This document shows positions 17,634 through 26,548 of a stretch of 64,000 nt of DNA, piece by piece. The DNA is from JAJACP01 sp964350245 (GTDB taxonomy: Bacteria; Chlamydiota; Chlamydiia; Chlamydiales; JAAKFR01), in NCBI GenBank assembly GCA_964350245.1, contig CAYGJC010000009.1:16811-80810 (forward strand). The letters are read 5' to 3'. The number at the start of each line of letters is the position of its first letter. The first letter of the stretch is position 1. The notes under the pieces are model-generated. The model saw only the letters and a program-made list of their open reading frames with translations, was not told the origin of the DNA and ran no database searches. A program made the position numbers and the translations under genes.

Positions 17634-18275
17634 TCAAGGCGAAATTTCAGGAGGGAGATCGATCTCATCTGAGGTGATCACACCACATGATATAATATAT
17701 TTGAATGCTTCTTCGATTTTCATATCGAGATAGATCACCTCATCTTCCTTATACATCATCAAAAAGCCCGAAGTGGGGTTGGGTGTTGTCGGGACAAAGA
17801 CGGTAATAAGAGGGACGCCGATTGTCTTTTCGCATAGAGAGGGAGCCGGGCTACTGACAAGACCGATACAAAAGGCGCCTTCTGTCGGAAAGGGCACCAT
17901 AACGACCTGCTTAAAAGAGCGTGAGGTGGTACCAAAAATTGTTTTGATCACTTGCTGTGTGGCTTTGTAGACCGTTTTAATAATGGGAATGCGGTGAAGT
18001 ACATAGTCATAAACGGAAAGAAGCGACTTGAAGACCACCACCCGGGCTAAAAAGCCAAGAAGCACCGTGAAAAAAAAGAGGCCAAAGAGGAGGATAATCT
18101 GTAAAATAATGTGAATCGCAGCACTGTATTTGTCAAAAAAAGGAATTCCGACAAGAAACTGTTCGATAAAGCCGACAAAAGGCTTGGTCAACAGATTAAT
18201 GATGAAAGCGACAAGGACGACCGTCACCGCAAGAGGGAGCAGAATGACAAGCCCTGTGATAAAATATTTTTTCAT
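17634..18275 (-). CDS. DUF502 family membrane protein
   Basis: 213 aa. Two strong hydrophobic segments near the N terminus (about 5-28 and 54-80) are followed by the DUF502 hallmarks: RIPIIKTVYKATQQV, then VVMVPFPTEGAFCIGLVSS, and VPLITVFVPTTPNPTSGFL. The family is widespread in bacteria as an inner-membrane protein of unknown biochemical role. It sits between rnr (28 bases upstream) and the two small basic proteins, all on the reverse strand, so it is probably cotranscribed with rnr. No catalytic motif is visible. Confidence 0.9.
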   Translation of the reverse strand: MKKYFITGLVILLPLAVTVVLVAFIINLLTKPFVGFIEQFLVGIPFFDKYSAAIHIILQIILLFGLFFFTVLLGFLARVVVFKSLLSVYDYVLHRIPIIKTVYKATQQVIKTIFGTTSRSFKQVVMVPFPTEGAFCIGLVSSPAPSLCEKTIGVPLITVFVPTTPNPTSGFLMMYKEDEVIYLDMKIEEAFKYIISCGVITSDEIDLPPEISP

Positions 18276-18304
18276 GTTCTAATTCTATACCAAGTTTTCG
18301 GATT

Positions 18305-20158
18305 TTAGCCCAGTTGCCATTCAACCTCTTTCGTGATCAGATCGATCTGCACGGGCTTGACCTCAAGGGCGTCACCTGTTTGAAGCCGTTTCCGTTTCCG
18401 GTTCAGCGAGGAGAAGGGGATAAAGCCTTCCAAGAGCAGTTCGGAGAGCTCAAAGGAAAATCCAAACGATTTGATGGTGGTGACCACAGCCTTGTAGGTA
18501 TGGTCTGGTTTTTTCTTAAACTGCGTTTCTAGAATACGGAGCTTTTTCAGTAGGATTACCGCGTTTTCCGCGCGGCTAGAAAGGCGTTCTTTTTCGGAGC
18601 AGAGCAGGGCGATCTGGTCAAAATTCTCTTTCCCATCCACCTTTTCAAACAAGAGGCGATGGACAACCAGATCAATGTAGCGTCGAATCGGGCTGGTAAA
18701 ATGGGTATAGTGCTCTAGACCGAGACCATAATGTCCCACGTTTTGCGTCGAGTAGCTAGCCAGTTTCATACTGCGGATAAACTGAGTAGCCAAAAACTGC
18801 CCAAAGGGGCTGCCTCGCGCCTGGTCGAATAGATTTTGGAGTTCTTCTGCAGAGGGTTTACCGGCTATTTGAAACCCCATTGCTGAGGCAACGGCAGCGA
18901 ACTCTTTAATGTTCTCCGGATTCGGTTCTTCGTGGATACGGAATGTAAGCGGTTTGCCCTCTCGGCTTAGGTGAGTAGCTACCACCTCGTTGGCTTTCAG
19001 CATAAACTCTTCGACCAGCTGGTGTGTGATATCGTATTCGACAAGCTCCACTCCTTTGGGTACTCCGTTTGTATCAATCACAAGTGAGGTGTCAGGCAAA
19101 GCAAACTCAATACTTCCCCGCTCCGCCCGTTTGATCTTCAGACAGCGCATTAGCTCAACCATCAGATTTAATTGTGGTTTAAAGCGGCTCTTTTTCTTGC
19201 CATCTAAGACCTCTTTGGCCTCCTCGTAGGTGAACCGCTTTTTGCTGTGGATCACACCACGTGTGATACGGTAGCTTTTCAGCTCCCCAGTGGAGTCCAA
19301 GATCATCATTACCGAAATCGTGAGTCTGTCGACCTTAGGCTTTAGGCTGCATAAATGACTGGAAAGCTCATGGGGGAGCATAGGTAAAACAGTTCCCGGT
19401 AGATAGACCGAATTACATCTCCGCCTAGCTTCACGGTCCAAAGAGGTCCCTCTTTTTACATAGTGAGAGACATCCGCAATGTGCACCCCCAAGTGAAAGT
19501 GACCTTTATTGTCTTTCTCAATGGAAAGAGCATCGTCGAAGTCCTTGGCTGTTTTGGGGTCAATGGTGAGGCACTCTAAGCTGCGCAGATCCTCTCTTTT
19601 CTTGATCTCTTTTTCTGTGACATGCGTTCCAAATGCTTTTGCTTCATCCAGAGTTTTAGAAGGAAAATCATCATCTAAATCGTACTCTTCAATTGCAGCG
19701 CGCACATCACAACTTGGATCGGAGATGTGTCCAATATAGGCGCTCATCTCTCCTAGGCTATCGCGTTTTGGTGAACCCCAGTCTTGTACATGAATGATGA
19801 TACGGTCGCCCGGCTGCAGCTCTCTGTCATCAGAAGGAAGAATCCGCATCTGTTTCTCTTCGCCTAATAGAGGGACATGGGCATAAATCGCTTTTTTTTG
19901 CTCGGCATAAGTCACTGTGCCCGCCACATGTGAGCGTCCCCGCCGGACAATTTTGAGAACGCGCCCTTCCGGTCCTTTTTCAGAAAAAGAGCGTGCGTTG
20001 ATCTCTACCTCAACCGAATCGCCATCGACAGCACCCTTCGTGGCGCGCTTGGGAATAAAAACATCTTGGGGATGAGCGGTGCGGTCATCCGGGACCAAGA
20101 AGCCAAATCCTCGTTGGTGAACCCGTAGGGTTCCCGTAACAGCTTTTTTTTGCTTCAT
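18305..20158 (-). CDS. rnr: Ribonuclease R / RNB-family 3'-5' exoribonuclease
   Basis: 617 aa from the ATG at 20158; the alternative TTG at 20176 lies inside the likely promoter. N-terminal cold-shock domains (GTLRVHQRGFGFLVPDD) are followed by the RNB catalytic domain with LTIDPKTAKDFDDALSIE, which holds the conserved Asp residues that bind the catalytic metals, then GLEHYTHFTSPIRRYIDL, and a C-terminal S1-like domain. It is shorter than E. coli RNase R (about 810 aa) and lacks its long basic tail. The enzyme degrades structured RNA from the 3' end. It heads the long reverse cluster. Confidence 0.94.
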   Translation of the reverse strand: MKQKKAVTGTLRVHQRGFGFLVPDDRTAHPQDVFIPKRATKGAVDGDSVEVEINARSFSEKGPEGRVLKIVRRGRSHVAGTVTYAEQKKAIYAHVPLLGEEKQMRILPSDDRELQPGDRIIIHVQDWGSPKRDSLGEMSAYIGHISDPSCDVRAAIEEYDLDDDFPSKTLDEAKAFGTHVTEKEIKKREDLRSLECLTIDPKTAKDFDDALSIEKDNKGHFHLGVHIADVSHYVKRGTSLDREARRRCNSVYLPGTVLPMLPHELSSHLCSLKPKVDRLTISVMMILDSTGELKSYRITRGVIHSKKRFTYEEAKEVLDGKKKSRFKPQLNLMVELMRCLKIKRAERGSIEFALPDTSLVIDTNGVPKGVELVEYDITHQLVEEFMLKANEVVATHLSREGKPLTFRIHEEPNPENIKEFAAVASAMGFQIAGKPSAEELQNLFDQARGSPFGQFLATQFIRSMKLASYSTQNVGHYGLGLEHYTHFTSPIRRYIDLVVHRLLFEKVDGKENFDQIALLCSEKERLSSRAENAVILLKKLRILETQFKKKPDHTYKAVVTTIKSFGFSFELSELLLEGFIPFSSLNRKRKRLQTGDALEVKPVQIDLITKEVEWQLG

Positions 20159-20166
20159 AAATAGAG

Positions 20167-20175
20167 AGTATAGCA
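20167..20175 (-). promoter_or_regulatory. Extended -10 element of rnr, close to the start codon
   Basis: On the reverse strand the stretch reads TGCTATACT, an extended -10 (TGn plus TATACT, five of six consensus bases). The expected start of transcription would fall only two to four bases before the rnr ATG at 20158, giving an almost leaderless mRNA. No -35 hexamer at proper distance is clear and no Shine-Dalgarno precedes the ATG, which agrees with a leaderless reading but is not proof. Confidence 0.35.
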
Positions 20176-20230
20176 AAATACTGTTTATTGCTTGCGAAAT
20201 TTTTAATAATCATTACACTATTAGAATCTT

Positions 20231-20485
20231 ATGGCAGTATCATTTCCGCTCATTACATGTTATCGAGGAGTAGAGCAGAGTTCAGAGGTCTGTTTTGTTC
20301 TTCCTGTCGATCGTACAACAGGGCTTGTTTTAGCTCTTTTGGGAGGAAGCATGCTCCTGATCGGTGTTTATCTGATGTATTGCGGCATTGGGACCATTCC
20401 TGCCAGCATGAGTGGCTTTGCTCTAGCTCTTTTCGGGGTGGTCACGCATTTCACAGGGCTCGTCCTGACTGCAAAATCTTTGTAA
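20231..20485 (+). CDS. Small bilobed-hydrophobic (Inc-like) membrane protein
   Basis: 84 aa. Two hydrophobic segments (about 30-51 and 60-81) are joined by a short CGIGTIPASM turn, so the C terminus lies just after the second segment. The first 28 residues are soluble. No family is recognised. There is no clear Shine-Dalgarno before the ATG, which weakens the start call. It is divergent from rnr and is the first of three consecutive forward genes with a paired hydrophobic region. An overlapping reading in another frame (20188-20499) has no such structure and I took it as a shadow. Confidence 0.5.
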   Translation: MAVSFPLITCYRGVEQSSEVCFVLPVDRTTGLVLALLGGSMLLIGVYLMYCGIGTIPASMSGFALALFGVVTHFTGLVLTAKSL

Positions 20486-20519
20486 AATTATTATTTTAAA
20501 TACCACCTTAATAAAACTT

Positions 20520-20528
20520 TGTTAAACT
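20520..20528 (+). promoter_or_regulatory. Possible extended -10 element upstream of the 81-aa Inc-like gene
   Basis: The bases read TGTTAAACT, an extended -10 pattern (TGn plus TAAACT), about 33 bases before the ATG at 20562. No -35 match is seen. A very similar element stands before the next gene (20842-20850). Confidence 0.3.
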
Positions 20529-20561
20529 ATTAACAGATAAAGAGTTAATGGGAGGTGTGCC

Positions 20562-20807
20562 ATGTCTACACCAGCTTTAGCAGAAAATAGAGCCATGCAT
20601 TCAGCGGCCGCTATTCCGGTCAATGATGTGAAAGTGAAAGATAGCTGCATGCTATTTGTGGTGGTGCTTTTGGCTACCGTAGCACTTGCCGTTGTAGGCT
20701 ATCAATTAGGGAGCTCTCTTTATCTTTCTGGTGGCATTTCAGCTGCCGTTTTAGGAACAGCTTGGATAGGGTGTGCATGCTCTCTCTATTTCTTCAGTTC
20801 GCGTTAA
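20562..20807 (+). CDS. Small bilobed-hydrophobic (Inc-like) membrane protein
   Basis: 81 aa with a strong ribosome binding site (GGGAGG, six bases before the ATG). A soluble N-terminal 28 residues are followed by two hydrophobic segments (about 29-49 and 57-78) split by a short SSLYLSGG turn, leaving almost no C-terminal tail. The bilobed pattern is that of chlamydial Inc proteins, though proteins of this small size could also be ordinary inner-membrane proteins. It lies between two other genes of similar shape and may share their control through the same type of -10 element. Confidence 0.6.
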   Translation: MSTPALAENRAMHSAAAIPVNDVKVKDSCMLFVVVLLATVALAVVGYQLGSSLYLSGGISAAVLGTAWIGCACSLYFFSSR

Positions 20808-20841
20808 AAAAAATCTTATTCTTCTCTTAATAATATTTTTG

Positions 20842-20850
20842 TGTTAAAAT
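20842..20850 (+). promoter_or_regulatory. Putative extended -10 promoter of the 578-aa Inc-like gene
   Basis: TGTTAAAAT forms an extended -10 (TGn plus TAAAAT, five of six consensus bases). A weak -35 (TTCTCT) stands 17 bases upstream. Transcription would start near 20857, leaving a leader of about 32 bases that contains the ribosome binding site AAGGGG before the ATG at 20889. Confidence 0.45.
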
Positions 20851-20888
20851 TCATATCTATTTTTAGTTAATTAAATTAAGGGGTAAAA

Positions 20889-22625
20889 ATGTCCTCATCC
20901 GGTAGTTCAGTTAATGAGTCTGTTTCGCCTGTCAATTATGGACTCACTCTCCGAGAGCTAGCCGCTGTTCGAGTTCAGGTCACTGAAGAACAAGAGCCGC
21001 GTAAAATACAAGCGTATGTCAATAGATACGTGCGATTAGAGTCAGCTAGAAATTCCGCTATCAGGGTAAAAAATCGAGACCGCAATTACACGGTTATTGT
21101 GGCCGTAGCTCTGGCTTTGATTGCAGCCGCGGGTGCAGCTTCTCTGATTGCCACAAGTGGGGGGCCGACGAATATGCTCGCCTTTTATGGAGGGGTGGCG
21201 TCTGGCGTACTTTCACTGGGTCTGATCATCTACGCTGTGGCTATGATTGCCTATACAGCAAAACGTAAACGTCAGTTACAAAGAGACTTCGATAATGCGA
21301 GTCTAGCTCAGATCGGTCATGCTGACATTATCGCGCAAATGCGTCAACAACAGGCCAGCCGTGAGGTTGTTCAAGAGGTGATTCGCCACATGAGGGGTGA
21401 GTCGTTTGCGCAGTTTGTAGGATGTGCACTAACTGGTGATGAAAGTAACAATCAACCCATTCTTGAAGCCATAGCTAAGCATGATGCGTGTTCAACTTTG
21501 CGTGATGCAGAACAGCTCAGGGCTGTTTTAGAGAAGACTGAAGTGGCGGTTGCGAGACGCATTATCCAGTCTATTTCGGATGACTTATTTATTGAGCTAC
21601 TTGTTCTTGTATTGGCTACAGAGGGGACAAACCTTAAGCCTGCTTTTGCGCAGGATGCGCGGATTGCGAACTGTGAACCTGATTATCAGCTCTCTGTGAT
21701 GGCAGGGTTAGACCCAGCGGGTCGGACAGCCCTTGTTGCTAAGCTGGACCAGGCGCACTATCAAGCCCTTGTCCTGAAGATTATAAGGGCTAATAGGATT
21801 GAAGAGTACGCACCGGCACTTAAAACTCAGCCGGCAAAACTAGCGGCTCTTGTAGATGAGGAGAGTGTTACTGTAGACATCTTAGTCTCATGCTACACTC
21901 AAATGAGCTTAGCTGAACGTGCGGCATTCCTCGGGGCATTACCGGATGTTTCAACAAGTAGAGATGAGAATCCAAAAAAGTACGACTTAATTCTTAAGTG
22001 CTTTCAGCAGACACTCGGTGACGAAATAGCCGATTGGAATACCCAAGATGCGCAGTCACTGCTCGTTCAGTATGCGCGCTATCCGGCGTTTTTCGGAGCT
22101 GCGGTTGTACTAGCGGGCATGCCAAGAAAAGTTCCTTTGCTCCAAGCGTTTCATGCGGCTGCAAATGATGATGCCTGTCAACGTGCGCGGCAGCAAATAG
22201 CGACGCAGTATCGTGCTGGAAATTATGCTCAAACAGTAGCTGCACTTGACGAGATTGCCGGACTCACAGATGTAACTGAGAGAAGTCAGGCAGTCGCTCA
22301 GTCAGGCTTAGTAGAGCGATATAAAGATGACCTTGGTGCTTTCAAAAAAGCGGTTGTGGAGAAAGAAAATTATCCTTTGATCGTGGAGTTTCTCAGCCAA
22401 TTTGGAGATAGAGCCCCCGCTCATATTGCTCAGTTAGATACTAAGGGCATTCCTGGTAGACCCCGATTTATCGTCGTGTTGAAGCATTTGAACGAAGTAG
22501 CAGACAAAAAGGAGTTGAAAAGGCAAGCTCTTGATGCTTGGGATGCGTGGAAGCCCCCATTTGGTGCCACTAAGCCTGCTCATTTGGACTTAGCCAACAT
22601 ACGCGCTCCCGTTCAAGCAGATTAG
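20889..22625 (+). CDS. Large Inc-like protein with C-terminal helical domain
   Basis: 578 aa, ATG preceded by AAGGGG. A Ser-rich N terminus (MSSSGSSVNESVS) without signal peptide is followed by two adjacent hydrophobic segments (about 68-90 and 98-123) and then about 450 residues of soluble, Ala/Leu/Gln-rich, mostly helical sequence. This matches the layout of large Inc proteins: a short N terminus carrying a secretion signal, a bilobed membrane anchor, and a host-facing helical domain. No catalytic motif or named repeat is evident, though the recurring helix pairs suggest a solenoid. A rho-independent terminator follows at 22646. Inc identity is inferred from shape only. Confidence 0.65.
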   Translation: MSSSGSSVNESVSPVNYGLTLRELAAVRVQVTEEQEPRKIQAYVNRYVRLESARNSAIRVKNRDRNYTVIVAVALALIAAAGAASLIATSGGPTNMLAFYGGVASGVLSLGLIIYAVAMIAYTAKRKRQLQRDFDNASLAQIGHADIIAQMRQQQASREVVQEVIRHMRGESFAQFVGCALTGDESNNQPILEAIAKHDACSTLRDAEQLRAVLEKTEVAVARRIIQSISDDLFIELLVLVLATEGTNLKPAFAQDARIANCEPDYQLSVMAGLDPAGRTALVAKLDQAHYQALVLKIIRANRIEEYAPALKTQPAKLAALVDEESVTVDILVSCYTQMSLAERAAFLGALPDVSTSRDENPKKYDLILKCFQQTLGDEIADWNTQDAQSLLVQYARYPAFFGAAVVLAGMPRKVPLLQAFHAAANDDACQRARQQIATQYRAGNYAQTVAALDEIAGLTDVTERSQAVAQSGLVERYKDDLGAFKKAVVEKENYPLIVEFLSQFGDRAPAHIAQLDTKGIPGRPRFIVVLKHLNEVADKKELKRQALDAWDAWKPPFGATKPAHLDLANIRAPVQAD

Positions 22626-22645
22626 TCTAGAACGTGGATCAATTG

Positions 22646-22682
22646 AACCGTAGATGGGGGAACCTATCTACGGTTTTTTTTT
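22646..22682 (+). terminator. Rho-independent terminator
   Basis: A 10-bp perfect stem (AACCGTAGAT at 22646-22655 with ATCTACGGTT at 22666-22675) encloses a G/A/C loop and runs into nine T (22674-22682). It ends the Inc-like gene at 20889-22625 and separates it from leuS. An upstream in-frame ATG of leuS (22654) falls inside this hairpin and is therefore not its start. Confidence 0.9.
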
Positions 22683-22710
22683 ATTTGCAGCTCTGCTACC
22701 CTCCTACGCT

Positions 22711-25185
22711 ATGAAATACGACCCTCATTTAATCGAAAAAAAATGGCAAAAACAGTGGCTGGAAAAGCACGTTTTTAAAGCCTCAGAAGACTCCAAAAAA
22801 CCCAAATACTACGTTCTGGATATGTTTCCCTACCCCTCGGGTGCAGGGCTTCATGTCGGCCATCTGGTTGGCTATACCGCTACAGACGTTTTGGGTAGGT
22901 ACAAGCTGGCACAGGGTTTTTCGGTTCTCCACCCGATGGGTTGGGATAGCTTTGGCTTGCCTGCCGAGCAATATGCGATCCGCACAGGAACCCATCCTGC
23001 TGCCACCACGCTGAGTAACATCAAAAATTTTAAGTCACAACTCCAAGCGATCGGCTACGCCTATGACTGGGATCGGGAGGTAATGACAAGCGATCCGAAG
23101 TACTACAAGTGGACGCAGTGGATCTTCACGAAACTCTACGAGAGAGGTCTTGCCTATCAGGCGGAGATGTTGGTCAATTGGTGTCCTGCTTTGGGAACGG
23201 TGCTCGCTAATGAAGAGATCGAGGAGGGACGGGCCAAAGAGGGGGGGCACCCTGTAGAACGGCGGCCGCTGAAGCAATGGGTGCTGAAGATTACCGCTTA
23301 TGCCGATCGTCTCTTAGAGGATCTTGATTCTGTCGATTGGCCCGAAGGGCTGAAGCGGCTGCAGCGCAATTGGATTGGCCGGAGCGTGGGGGCCATTGTG
23401 GATTTTCCGATTGAGGGGAGTCAAGAGCACTTAAGTGTGTTTACCACCTGTCCCCATACCCTTTTTGGTGTGACCTATATGGTGCTCTCTCCTGAGCACC
23501 CTCTTGTTGAACAGGTGACGACCAAGGAGAATAAAGAGGCTGTTCACCATTATCAGAAAACGACTGCAGAAAAGAGTGATCTGGAGCGAAGTGAGCTTGC
23601 AAAAGAGAAAACAGGTGTATTTACCGGGGGCTATGCGTTCAATCCAGTTACGGAAGAGAGAATCCCCATCTGGATTGCCGATTATGTGCTCATGGGATAT
23701 GGAACGGGCGCAGTGATGGCGGTACCGGCCCACGATAGTCGTGATCAGGAGTTTGCGGGGCAGTTTAACCTGCCGATTCAACCCGTTTTGGATGAAAAGG
23801 ATTGTCTGATCAACAGCGCCCATGGCTCGCTTGATCTCAACGGATTGCGTGTAGAAGAGGCGATTGAAAGGGTGACGGCTTGGCTAGAGAAGAGTGGAAT
23901 GGGTAGAAAGGCAGTGAATTACAAGCTGCGCGATTGGCTCTTTTCTCGGCAACGCTATTGGGGTGAGCCGTTTCCGATCCTCCATTTTGAGGATGGCTCT
24001 ACACGTGCCCTAGAGTTAGACGAATTGCCGCTTGAGGCTCCTGAGGTAGAAGAGTATAAGCCATGTCCAACCGGTGAGAGTCCACTGGCTAAGGTTAAGG
24101 AGTGGGTGACACTGGTTGATGACAAGACGGGAAAACCGGCCCTGCGTGAAACCAATACGATGCCGCAGTGGGCAGGCTCGTGTTGGTACTACCTCCGTTT
24201 TTGTGATCCGCACAATGAGAGCGCCGCATGGGATCCTGAAAAAGAGAAATACTGGATGCCGGTCGACATGTATGTGGGGGGAGCCGAGCATGCTGTGCTC
24301 CATCTTCTCTATGCCCGTTTTTGGCATAAGGTGCTCTTTGATTGTGGTCTTGTGAGTGGAACCGAGCCCTTTAAGCGGCTTGTTAATCAAGGATTAGTGG
24401 TGGCACGCGCTTTCCAGAAAGAGGGAGGAGCCTACGTAGAAACTGAAGAGGTGGTGGAACGTGAAGGGAAGTACTTCCACTGGGAGAGTGGAGAAGAGCT
24501 CCGCTCTCAGATTGAGAAGATGTCTAAGTCGAAGCTCAATGGTGTTTCTCCGGATGAGATTATTGAAGAGTTTGGAGCGGACGCCCTCCGACTCTACTCC
24601 CTATTTATGGGACCCATTGAAAAGGAGAAGGTGTGGAATACCAACGGCGTGAGCGGCTGTCGCCGCTTTCTCAACCGTTTTTTTGAGATGGCCGTCTCTG
24701 AAAAGGTGACCGAGGCTTTCTCTGATGAGGGAATGCAACTTGTGCATCGCCTGATCAATGGGGTGACAGGAGATATTGAAAAGCTGCTGTTTAACACGGC
24801 AATTGCCAAAATGATGGAGTTTCTCAATCATTTCACTAAATTGCCAAACTACCCCAAAGAGGGGGTAAAGCAAGCCGTTCAACTACTCTCTCCTTTTGCT
24901 CCTCACATGGCTGAAGAGTTGTGGGTTTATTTAGGCGAAACATCCCGGCTCGCCCATGTCCCTTGGCCAAAAGCCGATCCACGTTACTTGGTAGAAGAGA
25001 GTGTGACCTACGTAGTCCAGGTAAACGGAAAAGTGCGTGGGCGTTTTGAATTACCTAAAGATCAAAGTGAAGAGGTGATTGTCCATTTGGCTAAGGAAGA
25101 TCCTGCAGTGACCAAACATTTGACAGGTGAGGTGGTGAAAGTGATTTTTGTGCCGAATAAGCTCCTGAATTTCGTTGTGAAATGA
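22711..25185 (+). CDS. leuS: Leucyl-tRNA synthetase
   Basis: 824 aa from the ATG at 22711 (MKYDPHLIEKKWQ, the usual family start); upstream in-frame ATG 22654 lies in a terminator. Class I synthetase signatures are present: HVGH (48-51) in PSGAGLHVGHLVGY and KMSKS (603-607). The CP1 editing domain between them includes GTGAVMAVPAHDSRD, the hydrolytic site that clears mischarged tRNA. The C-terminal part carries the tRNA-binding domain. It charges tRNA-Leu with leucine. The stop overlaps the start of waaA (ATGA). Confidence 0.97.
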   Translation: MKYDPHLIEKKWQKQWLEKHVFKASEDSKKPKYYVLDMFPYPSGAGLHVGHLVGYTATDVLGRYKLAQGFSVLHPMGWDSFGLPAEQYAIRTGTHPAATTLSNIKNFKSQLQAIGYAYDWDREVMTSDPKYYKWTQWIFTKLYERGLAYQAEMLVNWCPALGTVLANEEIEEGRAKEGGHPVERRPLKQWVLKITAYADRLLEDLDSVDWPEGLKRLQRNWIGRSVGAIVDFPIEGSQEHLSVFTTCPHTLFGVTYMVLSPEHPLVEQVTTKENKEAVHHYQKTTAEKSDLERSELAKEKTGVFTGGYAFNPVTEERIPIWIADYVLMGYGTGAVMAVPAHDSRDQEFAGQFNLPIQPVLDEKDCLINSAHGSLDLNGLRVEEAIERVTAWLEKSGMGRKAVNYKLRDWLFSRQRYWGEPFPILHFEDGSTRALELDELPLEAPEVEEYKPCPTGESPLAKVKEWVTLVDDKTGKPALRETNTMPQWAGSCWYYLRFCDPHNESAAWDPEKEKYWMPVDMYVGGAEHAVLHLLYARFWHKVLFDCGLVSGTEPFKRLVNQGLVVARAFQKEGGAYVETEEVVEREGKYFHWESGEELRSQIEKMSKSKLNGVSPDEIIEEFGADALRLYSLFMGPIEKEKVWNTNGVSGCRRFLNRFFEMAVSEKVTEAFSDEGMQLVHRLINGVTGDIEKLLFNTAIAKMMEFLNHFTKLPNYPKEGVKQAVQLLSPFAPHMAEELWVYLGETSRLAHVPWPKADPRYLVEESVTYVVQVNGKVRGRFELPKDQSEEVIVHLAKEDPAVTKHLTGEVVKVIFVPNKLLNFVVK

Positions 25186-26435
25186 TCCGTATTCTTTATG
25201 ATGTGGCGCTCCATTTTTTTGCGCTTTTTTCACTGCCCAAACTGCTCTGGAATCGGAGCAAGTATCAGGGTAGTTTATCTGCTCGTTTAGGCAAGCGTTT
25301 CCCTGAGATTGAAAAAAAAGGGCGCACACTCATTTGGGTGCACGCCGTTTCTCTAGGGGAGGCCAAAGCAGTGACTCCTCTCATTCAGAAGTTTAAAGAG
25401 CGCTCCTCTCTTGTGCTTTTTTCCACGTCGACAAAAACGGGTTTTGAAGAGGGAGGAAAGAGTGGTGCTGATTGGACGGTTTATCTCCCCTTTGATTTCA
25501 GTTATATAATCAGCCCGATTGTGCGGCGGATTTGTCCTGATATGGTGCTCTTGACAGAGACAGATTTTTGGTATCATTTTCAGTTAGCCGCAAAAAAGAG
25601 CGGAGCTCAAATCGTTCTTGTGAATGGCAAGATTTCCGAACGCTCCTATCAGCGCTACCGGCGTTTTCCCTCCCTGGCTCGTTTTCTTCTATCCACGATA
25701 GATTATTTTTACGTGCAGAGCCCTTTGTATCAGCGGCGTTTTACAGAGATTGGGGTGCCGGCAGCAAAGATCGTGGTGACCGGAAACATGAAGCTGGATG
25801 CCGCGATTGAAAAAGTGTCTCCTCCTTCTAAAGAGCAGCTTGGGCTTGTGGATCAATATGTGATCACGCTTGGTTCCACCCATGCTCCTGAAGAAAGAAT
25901 ATGGATCGAGGCTTTAAAAAAGCTGTGGCCCCATCAGATGAACCTTAAGGTTTTCATTGCACCGCGCCATCCCGAACGATTTAACGAAGTGGCCCGTCTT
26001 TTAGCCGACAATCGCATTACCTATGGGCGCTGGAGCCAGCAAGGAACACTGCATACGCGGGATGTGCTGCTAGTAGACACGGTGGGAGCCCTTAAGCAGT
26101 GTTACCAGCTCTCAGATCTGACCTTTGTGGGAGGAAGTTTTACTCCCAAAGTGGGGGGGCATAATATTTTAGAGCCCGCTTTTTTTGGCAAACCTGTGCT
26201 TTTTGGTCCTTATATATACTCTCAAGCTGAACTAGCGGACATGGTGGACAGGTATCGGGCCGGATTACAGATCACTCCGGAGGATATTGAGGCCACTGTG
26301 AATCAGTTCATTGCTCATCCGGAACTAGCGCAGCAGATGGGAAAAAATGGTTTGAGGCTCATTAATGAGTCGCGCGGGACCTTGGATAAAATATTTGATT
26401 CGCTTCAATGCTTGCTTGAAAAGAGTGAGCCGTGA
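25182..26435 (+). CDS. waaA: 3-deoxy-D-manno-octulosonate (Kdo) transferase
   Basis: 417 aa. The N-terminal hydrophobic anchor is followed by the WaaA/KdtA signatures WVHAVSLGE (acceptor-site Glu), LLTETDFWYHF and NGKISERSYQRY, and in the C-terminal GT-B half GGSFTPKVGGHNILEPA, which binds CMP-Kdo. It adds Kdo residues to lipid A; chlamydial enzymes are multifunctional and add three or more, but the number cannot be read from sequence. Start overlaps leuS by four bases (ATGA). Together with the LptD-like gene at 2.2 kb it shows that this organism makes LPS. Confidence 0.95.
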   Translation: MIRILYDVALHFFALFSLPKLLWNRSKYQGSLSARLGKRFPEIEKKGRTLIWVHAVSLGEAKAVTPLIQKFKERSSLVLFSTSTKTGFEEGGKSGADWTVYLPFDFSYIISPIVRRICPDMVLLTETDFWYHFQLAAKKSGAQIVLVNGKISERSYQRYRRFPSLARFLLSTIDYFYVQSPLYQRRFTEIGVPAAKIVVTGNMKLDAAIEKVSPPSKEQLGLVDQYVITLGSTHAPEERIWIEALKKLWPHQMNLKVFIAPRHPERFNEVARLLADNRITYGRWSQQGTLHTRDVLLVDTVGALKQCYQLSDLTFVGGSFTPKVGGHNILEPAFFGKPVLFGPYIYSQAELADMVDRYRAGLQITPEDIEATVNQFIAHPELAQQMGKNGLRLINESRGTLDKIFDSLQCLLEKSEP

Positions 26436-26453
26436 TAAGTTGTTAACTCACAT

Positions 26454-26526
26454 CGCGGGATGGAGCAGTGGTTAGCTCGTTGGGCTCATAACCCAAAGGT
26501 CGGAGGTTCGAATCCTTCTCCCGCTA
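26454..26526 (+). tRNA. Initiator tRNA-fMet (CAT)
   Basis: 73 bases, CCA not encoded. Cloverleaf: acceptor CGCGGGA/TCCCGCT with a mismatched first pair (C1 opposite T72), an initiator hallmark; D arm GAGC/GCTC; anticodon stem TTGGG/CCCAA with three consecutive G-C pairs next to the loop, a second initiator hallmark; anticodon CAT in CTCATAA; T arm GGAGG/CCTTC with TTCGAAT. It lies 18 bases after waaA. Confidence 0.95.
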
Positions 26527-26548
26527 TTTTCCTCAGTTTATTTTTTGT

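Noticed and set aside
20188..20499. 103-codon frame overlapping the 84-aa Inc-like gene
   Set aside because: Cys/His/Arg/Ser-rich shadow reading without a structural pattern; the overlapping 84-aa frame has two clean membrane segments.
22654..22710. Upstream in-frame start of leuS
   Set aside because: The ATG lies in the stem-loop of the terminator of the preceding gene, and the added residues match nothing in LeuRS.
23431..23823. 130-codon antisense frame in leuS
   Set aside because: Lies inside a strongly conserved synthetase gene and has no start signal; an antisense shadow.
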